Under the pieces are notes generated by a model. The model saw only the letters and a list, made by a program, of their open reading frames with translations, ran no database searches and was not told the origin of the DNA. From Larix sibirica (lineage: Eukaryota; Streptophyta; Pinopsida; Pinales; Pinaceae), in the NCBI GenBank assembly GCA_004151065.3, contig NWUY0300072468.1, forward strand, positions 2,595 through 15,031: a stretch of 12,437 bases of DNA, read 5' to 3'. This document shows, one piece after another, positions 1 through 9,412 of this stretch (the first letter of the stretch is position 1; each line of letters starts with the position of its first letter). The translations under genes and the position numbers were made by a program.

Positions 1-919
1 ATCCTTAACAATTGCTTCGAGGACTCATGATTATGCCCAAGGTTCCTATTAGTTCCTGAGGAGTATTAGACTGAAACAGTACTATCCAAGGCATGACATA
101 ACTCAATTGTTAAATATTTTCAAGTTGAATCTATATAGACTTTAATATGAAATTAATCTCTCGAACTGTTTGAATCAGTAACTTTTGTGAGCAATTCTAA
201 TGGTGTAACACAACTGTGGAGGAATTTTACAGAGTATTCTAGTGCTTTGGATAATAATGTACATGAATTTGAACAAATGGAGACAAGAATAAGTTAAATA
301 AGTTCCTGTGGGATGAATCTCTTAAACTTATGTGAAAGCATAAATGTACTGATCTTTAATTCAAATAATTCAATAGTTTCTAATAATATATATGGTGAAT
401 CGTGATTTTATTCTATGAATTTAGTTGTAACAAGACATTCATGAAAAACAACAATAAGAGAATACATCAAATACTGGTGATCAACACAAAAGCTATGAAA
501 CTAGACCATAGGTCAAGATAATTTGAAATCTCTAAAATCAATCTCAACATTCATCAACATACAACATCACTGACACAATATGGAGCTGAAATGTTACTCA
601 GAATCTTTATTAGCAACTCATGAACACATACATAGAGATAGAGGAGTATGACAACAATGAAAACTAAAAAAACATAGAGGAAGAACATATATGTAGCACT
701 CTACAAGCTTAATCTTTGACAATGGAATTATATCACAACATAGTTCACCGACTCAACACAATGATAGAGCCCCTCTACACAAATTTCGGCCTCTAGTTAT
801 GAACTCGTATTACATTACATAGGACCCTTTTGAAATAATTGAATTCGGTTGACTTTAACAGTCTTGTAAGTCTGTCCTTTTCAGTAAAAAAATTATAATT
901 GATTTCAATATTTCACTTT
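1..919. other. Non-coding flank, no gene recognised
   Basis: This AT-rich stretch holds no convincing coding frame on either strand. If the neighbouring decayed gene belongs to an LTR retrotransposon, this would be the 3' non-coding part on the minus strand and should lead to a polypurine tract and LTR. I searched by eye for a C-rich tract on the plus strand followed by an LTR-like TG...CA boundary and found none. The region may therefore be 3' untranslated sequence with the LTR beyond the window edge, or unrelated old repeat DNA. Confidence 0.4.
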
Positions 920-3900
920 TTACTTCTTTTTACTTGAGCTTTTATGCTTTCCTGTTGTCTACATTTTTTTTCCTCGCATGTACACATTTGGATGTATAGT
1001 TGGATGAACCATTGCTTGACCTACTAATTGAACATTTCGAGGTATGTGATCTTGCCTCATTTGATGCATCATTTGAATGTTCACCTGTCCTCTCGGTGGC
1101 ATAAATGCCAATGGGGTTGGTTGATTTACAAACTAGCCTGGAACTGTAGGATATTGTTGCCCACTTGTCTAACCCCATGGTATGTTGGAATTTTTTCATG
1201 TAGACTACTTTTGAAGTGGAATAAATTGAGAGCACCTTGATACTGACTATTAGGTTTTCCCCATTGGAATTTGATGAGCCTTTAATGCTTCTAAGGCTAT
1301 CTCTACATCGGTGTGTTTTTCATATGATATTGGGCCTAGATCCTTTAATAACCTCTTTAGATTGATCCATATTTGAAACTGAAGCCTAAGTCTTTCAATA
1401 AACTGATCCCCTGTTATAATCCATTCCAATGCATCAGACTGAGGAAGTTCATTCCTCTTTTAATTCAATTTTACCTGATATTCTTCTTTGGGTATTATAT
1501 ATTCATTTCCATCCCATGGATGAGGCCTCCTAAATTTGATCACCTTATGAAACATACCTTTAAAGGTATTTACATCATCATCCAAGAATTTCATATGAAT
1601 TTGGATTCTCTTCAAAAGAATTTGCTTTGTAATCATTAGCTTATCCACCTTGATGAGTTGATTTCTATATGTGATTTGTAATTCTTCTATTTGTTTTTTG
1701 CTTCTACTATTTAAATACTCTATTATCCTCTCAACTTCTTTGTTCATTTCTCCCAACTCTATTTCATCTCTCTTGGTTTCTTCCTTAGATGACTTATACA
1801 ATTCTAACTCCTCCTGGATAACCTCATAATGATCCCATGCATTTATAATCATATGGGATATGTTGTCCCACAAAGACATATTTGTTCTCCTAAGCAAAGA
1901 TTCCCCTCAAGTATCCAGTTCGAGCTTAGTATTTTCACTCTTAAGCTCATTTACTTCGTTTTCTAATCCTTGGATATCATCTTCCTTTTGAATTATATCT
2001 CTTTCTAGATCCATAATCTTCTCATTTTTCTAGTTCACTTCGACCTCCAACTATTTGATCTTATTGTCCTTGTCAATTAACTGTTGATCAGGTTGTTCAT
2101 TCTGAGGATCTTCATCCATCAAATCAGATATCTCCTTGGGTGCATCTCTCTTCTTAGGCTTGCTTGTAGCTTGCTCTACTTCTCTTTTAGGATGAATTCA
2201 CTCTTTTGTATTGGAAGGAAGTCCTTGAGTGGTCTACACACTTGATACTGTTTGATTTTGCAATTTTAGAGATGAAATATGCCATCCGAGTTCATTTACT
2301 TCATTATATTTATCCTTAACTAGCTTCTTATATTGTAACATGCTGGTGTATAATTTCTCGTTTTCTTCTTGGGATTGTCTTAGTTAAGGGGTTTGAACTG
2401 GCTGAGTCACATGCATGTTTAGCTGCCTTTTGATCTAGGCTATTTCATTGTCTTTTTCTTTCAAAATAGATGCAGCATGAGACGCATCACCTGGATTCAA
2501 ACTTAATGCAATGATTTTGCTTTCCAGGTTCCTAATATTGACTTGCTTTGCTCTTACTGTCACCTTTTCTACCTTCCATAATTCTTTGAATATATCTAGT
2601 GTTGCTATGAGTTTCTTTTATGTTTTAATGGACTGTACCACTTCTTTGTAAATCATGTCACTGGCTTGTTTATAGAAGTCCAATTTGTCCAAATTTTCAA
2701 AATGACTAAAATCTACTCGATACTCGTCAGCTTTCCAGTCACTAAGACTAGTAGGATTAGGTATTGTAGGTTGTACCACAGACCACTTCAAAGTGTCTCT
2801 TTTCTGATCTACAACTGTAATCATCCTCTTCCCTGAATCACATATTTTCTTCCTAGTGTCATTTATCAGTTTGATGTTCTTCTCACCTATATGCCTGTAC
2901 TTGGTTCTCAAATCTGTTTTTACTTGTATTAAACCTGTTGAAGGTGATTGATCAGGTGATCTCTACAGCATTCTTGGCTCTATGAATTCCATGGAAGGGT
3001 AATGAGTGAACTTGATTTCTGACCCTTTTCTTTTGGTTGGAGGTAGTGGGATCATGTCAATCAAATCACTGGGAAGGTTATCCTCATACTCTTCTTTTAT
3101 TAATGTTGGATCAGCCTCTTCTCCTTCTGTTCTAGTTCTTTTATCTTGATTACCTTGCTCAGCATCATCCACTTCCATGTTTGTAGAAATTTCATCAGTC
3201 GTTCTTTTATGACCTGCTTGTTCTTTGACTCTTTCTTCTTCCATTCTTCTTTGATCTTCTAGGACCTCCTCCCAAGTCTCTAAATTGGTGATTCTCTATC
3301 AATCTGGCCTTGGCTCGGGCTCATAAGAATAATTTATGTTTGTCACTCTTTGCTTCGATATAACTCTTTGAGGATCATAAGGTATAGCCTCTTCTTTCTT
3401 CAACTTCAATTGATGTAAGAACCCTTTTAAGTATTCTAGGGTTTTCAAGCCTCTAAGTTGAAATGTTCCTATCGCTTGTGGTAGTAGGAATGTTCTCATT
3501 TGTCTGAAATGTCTGAAGTGCATTTCAACTACCTTAAATAGATGTCTTGCATATTCCATTGCAAAGACTCTGGGGTTAAGAAATCTAGGAGATTATAAAG
3601 GTCCTCCTAAAATCCATACACTTTGATTATTGTGTATTATTCAAACAGGAACCAATCACGTGTCATGGTATCAGGAGTGAACTGGAGCCACTTTTTGTTC
3701 TCAGCGAACATTCTGGGTGGTGCAGAATCATGGATGATAGAATATGTGATTTTCATCATTTTGTTGGCAAACGCAGAATAATTGGAGTTGTTGGACCTTA
3801 TTATAAATAAGTCATTCCATTTGAATACTGGAATTGGGTTTCCAGTCTCATCGATCATCTTCAAATTTAGGAATTTGTAATGTTCATGATTTTGATACAC

Positions 3901-4231
3901 AAACAAATAAAACAAATATGATGGGTATCTAAAAAACCCAGTTGATGGGAATTCCTCCAGCTACTCATGAATGGATTGAATTATGAAACTGCATAGATTG
4001 TATATAGGGAAGGTGTTTGTAGACATAGGGGTATGGATTAAAAGGAAACCTAATACCACCTCGTCTACTTTCTCATCATTAACATACCCTAGGACTGTAA
4101 AAAATGGAGATAAATATTTCTTTGAAACCTTGGAGAATACAATACTTTTGTATGGGGGAGGGGATGTAGGGAGAGTAATCACCTTTCCAGGTGCCATAGC
4201 CGAAAGTAGTTTCTATCAATAGGCTTAAGGG
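920..4231 (-). pseudogene. Decayed coiled-coil protein gene, unknown family
   Basis: I do not recognise a named family. The probable start is the ATG at 4197-4195 (MAPGKVITLP), 34 bases inside the flank of the inserted LTR element. From 4197 to about 3572 one frame is used, broken by stops at 3963, 3639 and 3609. At 3571/3572 one base appears lost: FLTP precedes it and RVFAMEYARHLF follows in the next frame. That second frame then holds to 920, with stops at 3301, 3298, 2965, 2620, 2437, 2386, 2236, 2200, 2053, 2032, 1909, 1462, 1252, 1249, 1207, 1198, 1171, 1135 and 961. Order on the protein: a globular region of about 300 residues (KVSKKYLSPFFTVLGYVND, GFFRYPSYL, DWFLFE); a charged linker with a basic PPTKRKG patch; a long heptad-rich coiled coil (about 2620-1560); and a Pro/Gln/Met-rich tail ending in a lysine cluster. 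No signal peptide or membrane segment is evident. The true end could be 1250 rather than 920. A coding origin is well supported; the function is unknown. Confidence 0.7.
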
Positions 4232-4236
4232 TCTGG
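4232..4236. repeat. Target-site duplication, left copy (degenerate)
   Basis: The five bases TCTGG lie immediately outside the left LTR end. The matching five bases outside the right LTR end are TTCGG, so three of five agree. On the minus strand the copies read CCAGA and CCGAA, and each is one G-to-A change from CCGGA. Five-base duplications are usual for Ty3/gypsy integrases. The match is weak on its own; the LTR ends carry the boundary call. Confidence 0.4.
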
Positions 4237-4508
4237 TGTTGGGGATTTTAATTGTCTTTTAAAAAAACAACTAATTAACCTTCACATTAATTATCAATCC
4301 AAGGACATCTTTTATTTCAAGGTTACGTGGAAAATCTATGCATGCTACAATTTCCTTTTTAATGTTGAGTTTAATGATCGTGCCATATGCAATCAAGACT
4401 TTAATCAATCCACACTTATTTGGAAACATACACACTTCATGAAAAGTTATCAAATCAATATTGCTTATATAATGAAAGAAATCAAATCCAAACCATACAA
4501 TCTTACTG

Positions 4509-4710
4509 AAAAGGAAATCACGCTTGATCTATGTAATTATTGTTGAAGGTAAAACCGCACTCAATCCACACAACTTTCATCAAATGAAATCCACATGACT
4601 ATGAGGAAAGGAATCACACTGAAACTCTTGTTAAAAAGGAAAACACACAATTCTTCTATTCAAAAGGAAATCACTTCACTCTTCTAATGAAAGGAGAATC
4701 ACACTTGCAA
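4509..4710. repeat. Array of A-rich motif inside LTR (3' copy)
   Basis: A loose series of variants of AAAAGGAAATCACACTT recurs about five times here, near 4509, 4601, 4634, 4660 and 4688, at irregular spacing of about 25-90 bases. The same series is seen in the other LTR at about 9213-9412. In the element's orientation it lies downstream of the TATA-like box, so it belongs to transcribed LTR or leader sequence. A role in regulation or protein binding is possible but unproven; it may be a decayed tandem repeat. Confidence 0.4.
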
Positions 4711-5189
4711 AATCAAACCTAATCAATGAGTAACAACATTAATTCTGGAAACAAATTCAGATCTATGATAGCTATTAGAATCAACAATTACACTAAAAAA
4801 AGTAAATCAACCATAATGTGAAACTGCGAAAATATTTCACTATGTAGAAGTGACAACAACAATCAATCATAATTGTTAACAACTCCAAATAAGCATTCCA
4901 ACTCTGTAGGTGACAACATATGCAATTAATAATTAATGGACAAGAATTCATAAGTAACATTTACAAATTCATATAACAATCTATGATAATCTATTAAACT
5001 CATTAAAGTGGTAGCACCTGGTCATTGAAGGGGGCCCTCCTTCTCTGATAAGGGTTGCCGACTAACTCACGAAGGGAAGCTCAAATCATTGAACCAACAT
5101 GTTTATATTATGAGATTAAAATAATACAACAATATTCTTCTCTATACTATGTTCTTCCAATTCTCCTCCCATACATGATATTCATTACA

Positions 5190-5197
5190 TATTTATA
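5190..5197 (-). promoter_or_regulatory. TATA-like box in 3' LTR
   Basis: On the minus strand this reads TATAAATA, about 670 bases into the LTR from its U3 end. The same box is kept in the other LTR at 9900-9907 in the same relative position, with CAATT-type sequence and a pyrimidine/purine-rich block nearby. It is the best candidate for the core promoter, but in AT-rich DNA such a box can arise by chance. Confidence 0.4.
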
Positions 5198-5868
5198 CAC
5201 AATATCCTTCATGAGGATGAGCAACTGAATTCCCAACTTGGAATTTATTTTAAACAAATTTGCTAATTTGAAAATTGGCCGTAACATTAAATCTAGGAAT
5301 TACATCTTTAGAAAACCACTTGTATCTCTCATATCCTTGAATTTTTTAGGATTGTGCTTGAGCATCACTTAATTGGGCCCATTCTGCACAAAACCCATGT
5401 CTCAGATTTCCAGGATTCGACTCCCTCTACTTGTAAATTGCAACGCAAAACAATCTCTTCTTATTTGGCACGTATTTGATTGATATCACTTGACCATGAA
5501 CTAAAGGATGCCATGTTGGACCTGGGTACGAGTTGATGATCACAAATCCATGTCATAAAACCTAGGAACAAAACCACATTGTGGATTTCCACATGGAGGT
5601 GTGCTAGCATGTCAACCATGGAGGTTGTTGTTACAGCAGCTACATGAAATTTTCTTCATAAACCATCATTAGTAAAAAATATAAGCCTTAACTTATTAAA
5701 AATGAAGAAAAATAGCAATTATTAACCACTAAAGCATGAATAAGCATAACATGGAATTTTACTAGAAATTGTGGTAAATGCAGTGATAAACGAATGATAA
5801 GAGGAAGAAAAACGAATGAAATAGATGTCTAGAAGTGATGCAAATGGTGACAAATTAGTGACCCAACA

Positions 5869-5881
5869 TCTCCCCCAAACT
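5869..5881 (-). promoter_or_regulatory. Polypurine tract
   Basis: On the minus strand this reads AGTTTGGGGGAGA and lies directly next to the start of the 3' LTR (TGTTGGG). A purine run in this place primes plus-strand DNA synthesis after RNase H cleavage. The GTTTGGGGG form is common in plant Athila/Tat elements. It fixes the orientation of the element. Confidence 0.8.
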
Positions 5882-5887
5882 AATTAT

Positions 5888-5907
5888 GTTGCATGTCCTC
5901 ATGCAAC
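5888..5907. repeat. Perfect hairpin beside the polypurine tract
   Basis: The 20 bases form an 8-base stem (GTTGCATG / CATGCAAC) around a 4-base loop (TCCT). The hairpin sits 6 bases from the polypurine tract. From general familiarity, plant Athila/Tat elements often carry a small hairpin of this kind just before the polypurine tract. Perfect pairing in an otherwise decayed element is notable. The role is unknown. Confidence 0.6.
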
Positions 5908-6276
5908 CCAATACCTGTATAGCATCCAAGCTATAAGGACCTATTTGAATGTTGCTTTCATTTTTCATGCACAATAACCAACTATGCTTGCCCAACTAAT
6001 GATACTGATAGAATGCAATACTTCTTTCCACATATCACTTTGAAACCTCTTTAAACAATGGTTGTCCCATTTTTGCAAAGTTTACATTTCTTGTAAGAAA
6101 AATAATCATCTTAAAAAACATATAATTATTGGCCAACCATGAAGAAAATAAGTGATCTAACTTATGATTTTTCAATCCACGGTCACTTAGATCATCTTAG
6201 CAATGATATGTCAATTTGTTATAGCCAACACACCTTCAAAAGTAGCTCTCATGTGATTTGTAGTCAATTTTGATGG

Positions 6277-6353
6277 AGTAACAACAATCTGCAACAAGTA
6301 ATAGCATGCTGCTACAAGTAACAACAAGCTACTACAGGAAGTAACAACAAGTT
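6277..6353. repeat. Short imperfect tandem repeat
   Basis: Variants of a unit like GCTACAAGTAACAACAA recur four to five times in succession, with substitutions and short spacers. It is a simple local amplification of low-complexity sequence inside the element. Nothing indicates a function. Confidence 0.45.
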
Positions 6354-6530
6354 TTTCTCCCCAATTACAAATTGGGTTTTGGTGAAATTTTGTAAGAATA
6401 TTTCTACCATTCCAATGCTTCTTCACAGCAAAAACCAAATATACCCAGATCACATATTTCAAGAAAAAGGTAAAATTGGATGTAGGTGATGGTAGCCATT
6501 TTCTCAAAATATGTGAACTAATTTTACTTG

Positions 6531-6581
6531 AAAATCGGTGGGTGTATTATTCTTACCATAATACTTTTGCTCACCAATTTT
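6531..6581. repeat. Interrupted inverted repeat (stem-loop)
   Basis: The outer arms AAAATCGGTG and CACCAATTTT pair at nine of ten positions, the odd one being compatible with a wobble pair in RNA. The inner arms GTATTAT and ATAATAC pair perfectly around a 7-base loop. It could be a small folded RNA element or the remains of a miniature inverted-repeat element, but I see no target duplication beyond it. Confidence 0.35.
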
Positions 6582-6710
6582 TGTGGATATCTAATTTTGA
6601 ATTTGGAATATATGCTCAAATCAAATTCTGCACTTTGTATAAAAACAACATGCATGAGAAAAAGAAATATGAATGGCAAAGGAGAGAACAAACTATCATG
6701 AATAGTAACT

Positions 6711-6745
6711 TCTCCCCCAAAGTGAATAAATAACATGTCCTCATG
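6711..6745 (-). repeat. Second polypurine-tract plus hairpin module
   Basis: On the plus strand TCTCCCCCAAAGT (6711-6723) is followed by CATGTCCTCATG (6734-6745). This is the same order and nearly the same spacing as the functional-looking polypurine tract and hairpin at 5869-5907, although the stem is reduced to CATG/CATG. The sequence just before it (AGTAACT) resembles the LTR end just before 5869. It may be a duplicated 3' terminal segment or the trace of an earlier LTR junction. Confidence 0.5.
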
Positions 6746-6865
6746 CAATCAAAATCAACTTCGACACAAGTGCTTAATCAATTCTTCATGTGTCCACTTT
6801 TTTATCTTTGAATGGAAAACGCTTGTTATTGTTACCAATAATCTCCAACACTTGACACACCAACC

Positions 6866-6900
6866 TCTCCCCAAAACTAAAGACAGAGCATGTCCCCATG
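6866..6900 (-). repeat. Third polypurine-tract plus hairpin-like module
   Basis: TCTCCCCAAAACT (6866-6878) is followed by CATGTCCCCATG (6889-6900). It repeats the arrangement at 5869 and 6711 with more divergence, and is again preceded by a CCAAC-like sequence. It lies 155 bases from the second module. Confidence 0.4.
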
Positions 6901-7881
6901 ATTCCTTCTCTGAAAAATAGAGTTATTGGGGAAAAAAATGCAATTTATCAGTTGTATTTCTCAAATCACCTTCAATCTACCCACATGTCTCAACTGCCTC
7001 CTCCCTATACTTTGTCCAACTTGCTAACTTTTTATTGATGATCAACAATCTCCCATTTTGTGCATAATATTGTTGCTACAATATTGAGAGGAAATGGTGG
7101 GTTTGTGATAATGGTTTAGAGGTTAAAAGATGAGGTATTCAATCCATATTATGAGGCAACCTTTCGAGGAGTTGGTAACTAATGGAACTCTTTCTAGAGT
7201 GAGCCATAGATCATTATCCATAACTAGCATCATATATGAAAATAATGTTGATCATGTAGACATAAAGGCAACCTTCAAGCAATAATATGAACATGAGTGT
7301 GATACTATATAGGATGACTGTAATGTTGAATTTATAATGGATATATGTTCTAATTGTGTCATAGTTATTGATGTTATTACACACTATAAATGATGACTAT
7401 TGCTTAGGATGGATGAAATCATATAGTGAAAACCTCTGCTCAAATATGAAGGTATGTGCTACTAGAGTTCCCATTATCTCTATTGGTGTAAATATGTAAA
7501 ATGCCATATCACTATGATATAGAAGCTTTGCTAAAAACATGGCATTGAAACATGGTCATGAGAATTCATAGAGTTGTCAACATAAGACACTAAAATAAAT
7601 TAGAAATACCTCTACTAGTGTGGATTCCATGTCATCTTACTCACACAAAAAAACAATACAATCTCATGCTCCAAGAAATTGTTAAAATTAAGTTGGTATA
7701 TAAGTCTTCTTGATTGTTTAGAAAAACTCCCCCCATGCCAAATATGGTTTCCATTTACTTCAAATCTTCCCTAAGGATAGACTTTTGTACTGCTCTAAAA
7801 TGCAACCCTCTTTAATCCTCAGAACAAAAGTAAAGGAAAAGTTTAAAACATGTACGGGAAGAAGGGTTGATCATAGCTTAA

Positions 7882-8182
7882 TGTTAAAAATTTGTTAGCC
7901 TTGTGCCTTAGCCTAACAATCACATAGTTTATATGTCACCTTTATNTTATGGCTTAACCTAACAATCACATAGTTTATATGTCACCTTTATTTGTATTTC
8001 TTATTTAGGATATTAGTCATTTATCCTAAATGATGACTAGGTGATATGGATAAGATTGCCTAAAGTAAATATCTCCATGAGGTGGCATTCTTCTATGTAT
8101 TATATAATGGTACTATTTATGTGAATACAACTGATCACGGCTTTTTCCTTTTCCGTCATATTTTTCCCATTCATGTTTTTCA
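7882..8182 (+). mobile_element. Candidate Ty1/copia-like LTR (fragment)
   Basis: A plus-strand stretch beginning TGTTAAAA and ending TTTTTCA, two bases before a convincing initiator-tRNA primer site. It has the size (about 300 bases) of a short copia LTR and a TATATAAT box at 8101-8108, about 80 bases before its end. The left boundary is chosen only because it is a TG at a reasonable distance; no second LTR copy is present in the window to confirm it. It is in the opposite orientation to the surrounding element, so it is probably a nested, truncated insertion. Confidence 0.4.
7912..7991 (+). repeat. 46-base tandem duplication flanking an ambiguous base
   Basis: A 34-base block beginning CCTAACAATCACATAG occurs identically at 7912-7945 and 7958-7991, a period of 46, with the flanking bases also partly alike. 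The undetermined base at 7946 directly follows the first copy. The duplication may be real, or it may come from how reads were joined at a difficult position. Confidence 0.75.
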
Positions 8183-8184
8183 TT

Positions 8185-8197
8185 TGGTATCGGAGCA
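8185..8197 (+). promoter_or_regulatory. Primer binding site for initiator-Met tRNA
   Basis: TGGTATCGGAGCA differs at one base of thirteen from TGGTATCAGAGCA, the complement of the plant initiator methionine tRNA 3' end that most Ty1/copia elements use to start minus-strand synthesis. It follows a CA dinucleotide by two bases, the usual spacing after an LTR. No copia gag or pol can be read downstream. Confidence 0.6.
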
Positions 8198-8919
8198 TCT
8201 TTGATCTTAAGGGATCTGATACACTCATGATTGTTGTTCGTGGAAGGTGAAAGTAAGGTATGATAGCTTCGTTGTGGTATTTTTCCATGGAAGGTTCAAC
8301 AGTTTCATGAAAGCTTGGAAGGTTGTTTTGAGAATTCGATATTCTGGAGATGAATCTGCTCACAATAGGATGATCGATCTAATATCATGGAAATGACCAA
8401 AGGAAAACCAATAGAAATATATCGATACTCATAACAACGGCCCCTTCTAATGTAAGATCTGCAAATTCCTTTTTTATTTTTCAGGCATGTTCAAAGAGTA
8501 TTGAAGTTTGTTTATGGTTACTTCCGCACCCACATATCCTCATCCTGTATAACCTTAATGAACAAGCAGATATTCTCTTCTTGCTAGATTATTTGTAGAT
8601 CTGTCATTATGAAAATATCGTAGAAATCTGTTGTATAGTCCATCTTTATGGCGTATTTGTATATCTAAGTTGAAAATAGTGAATAAAACTATAGATCTAT
8701 TCAAATGTGTTAAATGATTTGTTTTTAAAATCGAGAATATCATTTAATTTTATGGTATACAAGGCCAAGGCCGTGTTACTCATCCATGGACAGATAGTCT
8801 CTCCATGCTCAAATATCTAGATCACAACAACATTCCTCCCATATTTACTTCTCAAGCCTCAATAGCACCATAGATGCAACTATATCAACACTAAATTGTA
8901 CTCTTTCACCCTTATAACC

Positions 8920-8937
8920 TCCCTGGAAACAATGCCA
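8920..8937 (-). promoter_or_regulatory. Decayed primer binding site for tRNA-Asp
   Basis: On the minus strand the 18 bases TGGCATTGTTTCCAGGGA lie two bases inside the 5' LTR. They match 13 of 18 bases of TGGCGCCGTTGCCGGGGA, the complement of the plant tRNA-Asp 3' end used by Athila-group elements. Four of the five differences are G-to-A or C-to-T, as expected from decay of methylated cytosines in a GC-rich site. This supports both the orientation and the lineage. Confidence 0.75.
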
Positions 8938-9212
8938 AATGTTGGGGCTTTTAATTGTCTTTTAAAAAAAACACTATTTAACCTTCACATTAATTATCAA
9001 TCCAGGGACTTCTTTTTTTTCAAGGTTACGTACAAAATCTATGCATGCTAAAATTTCCTTTTTAATGTTGAGTTTAATGATTGTGCAGTAGGTCATCAAG
9101 AACTTAATCAATCAACACTTCTTTGGAAACAAACACACTTCATGAAAATTTATTAAATCAAGATTACTTCTATAAAGAAAGAAATCCAATCCAATCCATA
9201 CGATCGTTATTG

Positions 9213-9412
9213 AAAAGGAAATTATGCTTGATCTATGTAATTATTGCTGAAGGTAAAACCACATTCAATCCACGCAACTTTCATCAAATGCAATCCACAC
9301 GACTATGAGGAAAGGAATCAAACAGACACTCTTGTTAAAATGGAAAACACACAATTCTTCTATTTGAAAGGAAATTGCTTCACTCTTCTAATGAAAGGAG
9401 AATCACACTTGC
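9213..9412. repeat. Array of A-rich motif inside LTR (5' copy)
   Basis: The counterpart of the motif series at 4509-4710, with the same order of variants (for example GAAAGGAGAATCACACTTGC is shared exactly by both). Presence in both LTRs shows the array predates insertion. Confidence 0.4.

Larger units (their letters stand above)
4237..5868 (-). repeat. 3' LTR of the Athila/Tat-like element
   Basis: A 1632-base repeat matching 8940-10588 along its whole length with scattered substitutions and small indels. It is bounded by TGTTGGGG at the low-coordinate end and CCCAACA at the high end, forming a perfect 7-base terminal inverted repeat. It directly abuts the polypurine tract, which makes it the 3' LTR of a minus-strand element. 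Short plus-strand frames at 4271-4453 and nearby are chance openings in LTR sequence. Confidence 0.88.
5908..8919. other. Internal region without recognisable coding
   Basis: About 3 kb between the primer site and the polypurine hairpin. I found no gag zinc knuckle, aspartic protease, reverse transcriptase or integrase motif. The frames at 6211-6507, 6476-6748, 8100-8363 and 8555-8743 have low-complexity translations without family features, and I treat them as chance. The region contains two additional polypurine-like modules (6711 and 6866), a short ACAAGTAACA-type repeat near 6277-6353, an imperfect stem-loop at 6531-6581, and the copia-like piece beginning at 7882. This makes the element resemble a large retrotransposon derivative lacking its own proteins. 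Confidence 0.6.

Noticed and set aside
920-4231. Stops read as glutamine, as in a ciliate-type genetic code
   Set aside because: TGA stops (3301, 2200, 1909, 1198) interrupt the frame as well as TAA and TAG, there is a frameshift, and the surroundings are plant-style LTR retrotransposons. A pseudogene is the simpler reading.
6211-6507. Minus-strand frame of 98 codons with a hydrophobic stretch
   Set aside because: The hydrophobic run comes from the ACAAGTAACA-type repeat read in one frame; there is no start context, no motif and no support from neighbours.
7729-7734. C-run as a fourth polypurine tract
   Set aside because: It is followed by CATGCC but lacks the CATG-loop-CATG hairpin and any LTR-end-like sequence before it.
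8100-8363. Minus-strand 87-codon frame as a gene
   Set aside because: It overlaps the copia-type primer site and leader on the opposite strand and its translation has no recognisable features.
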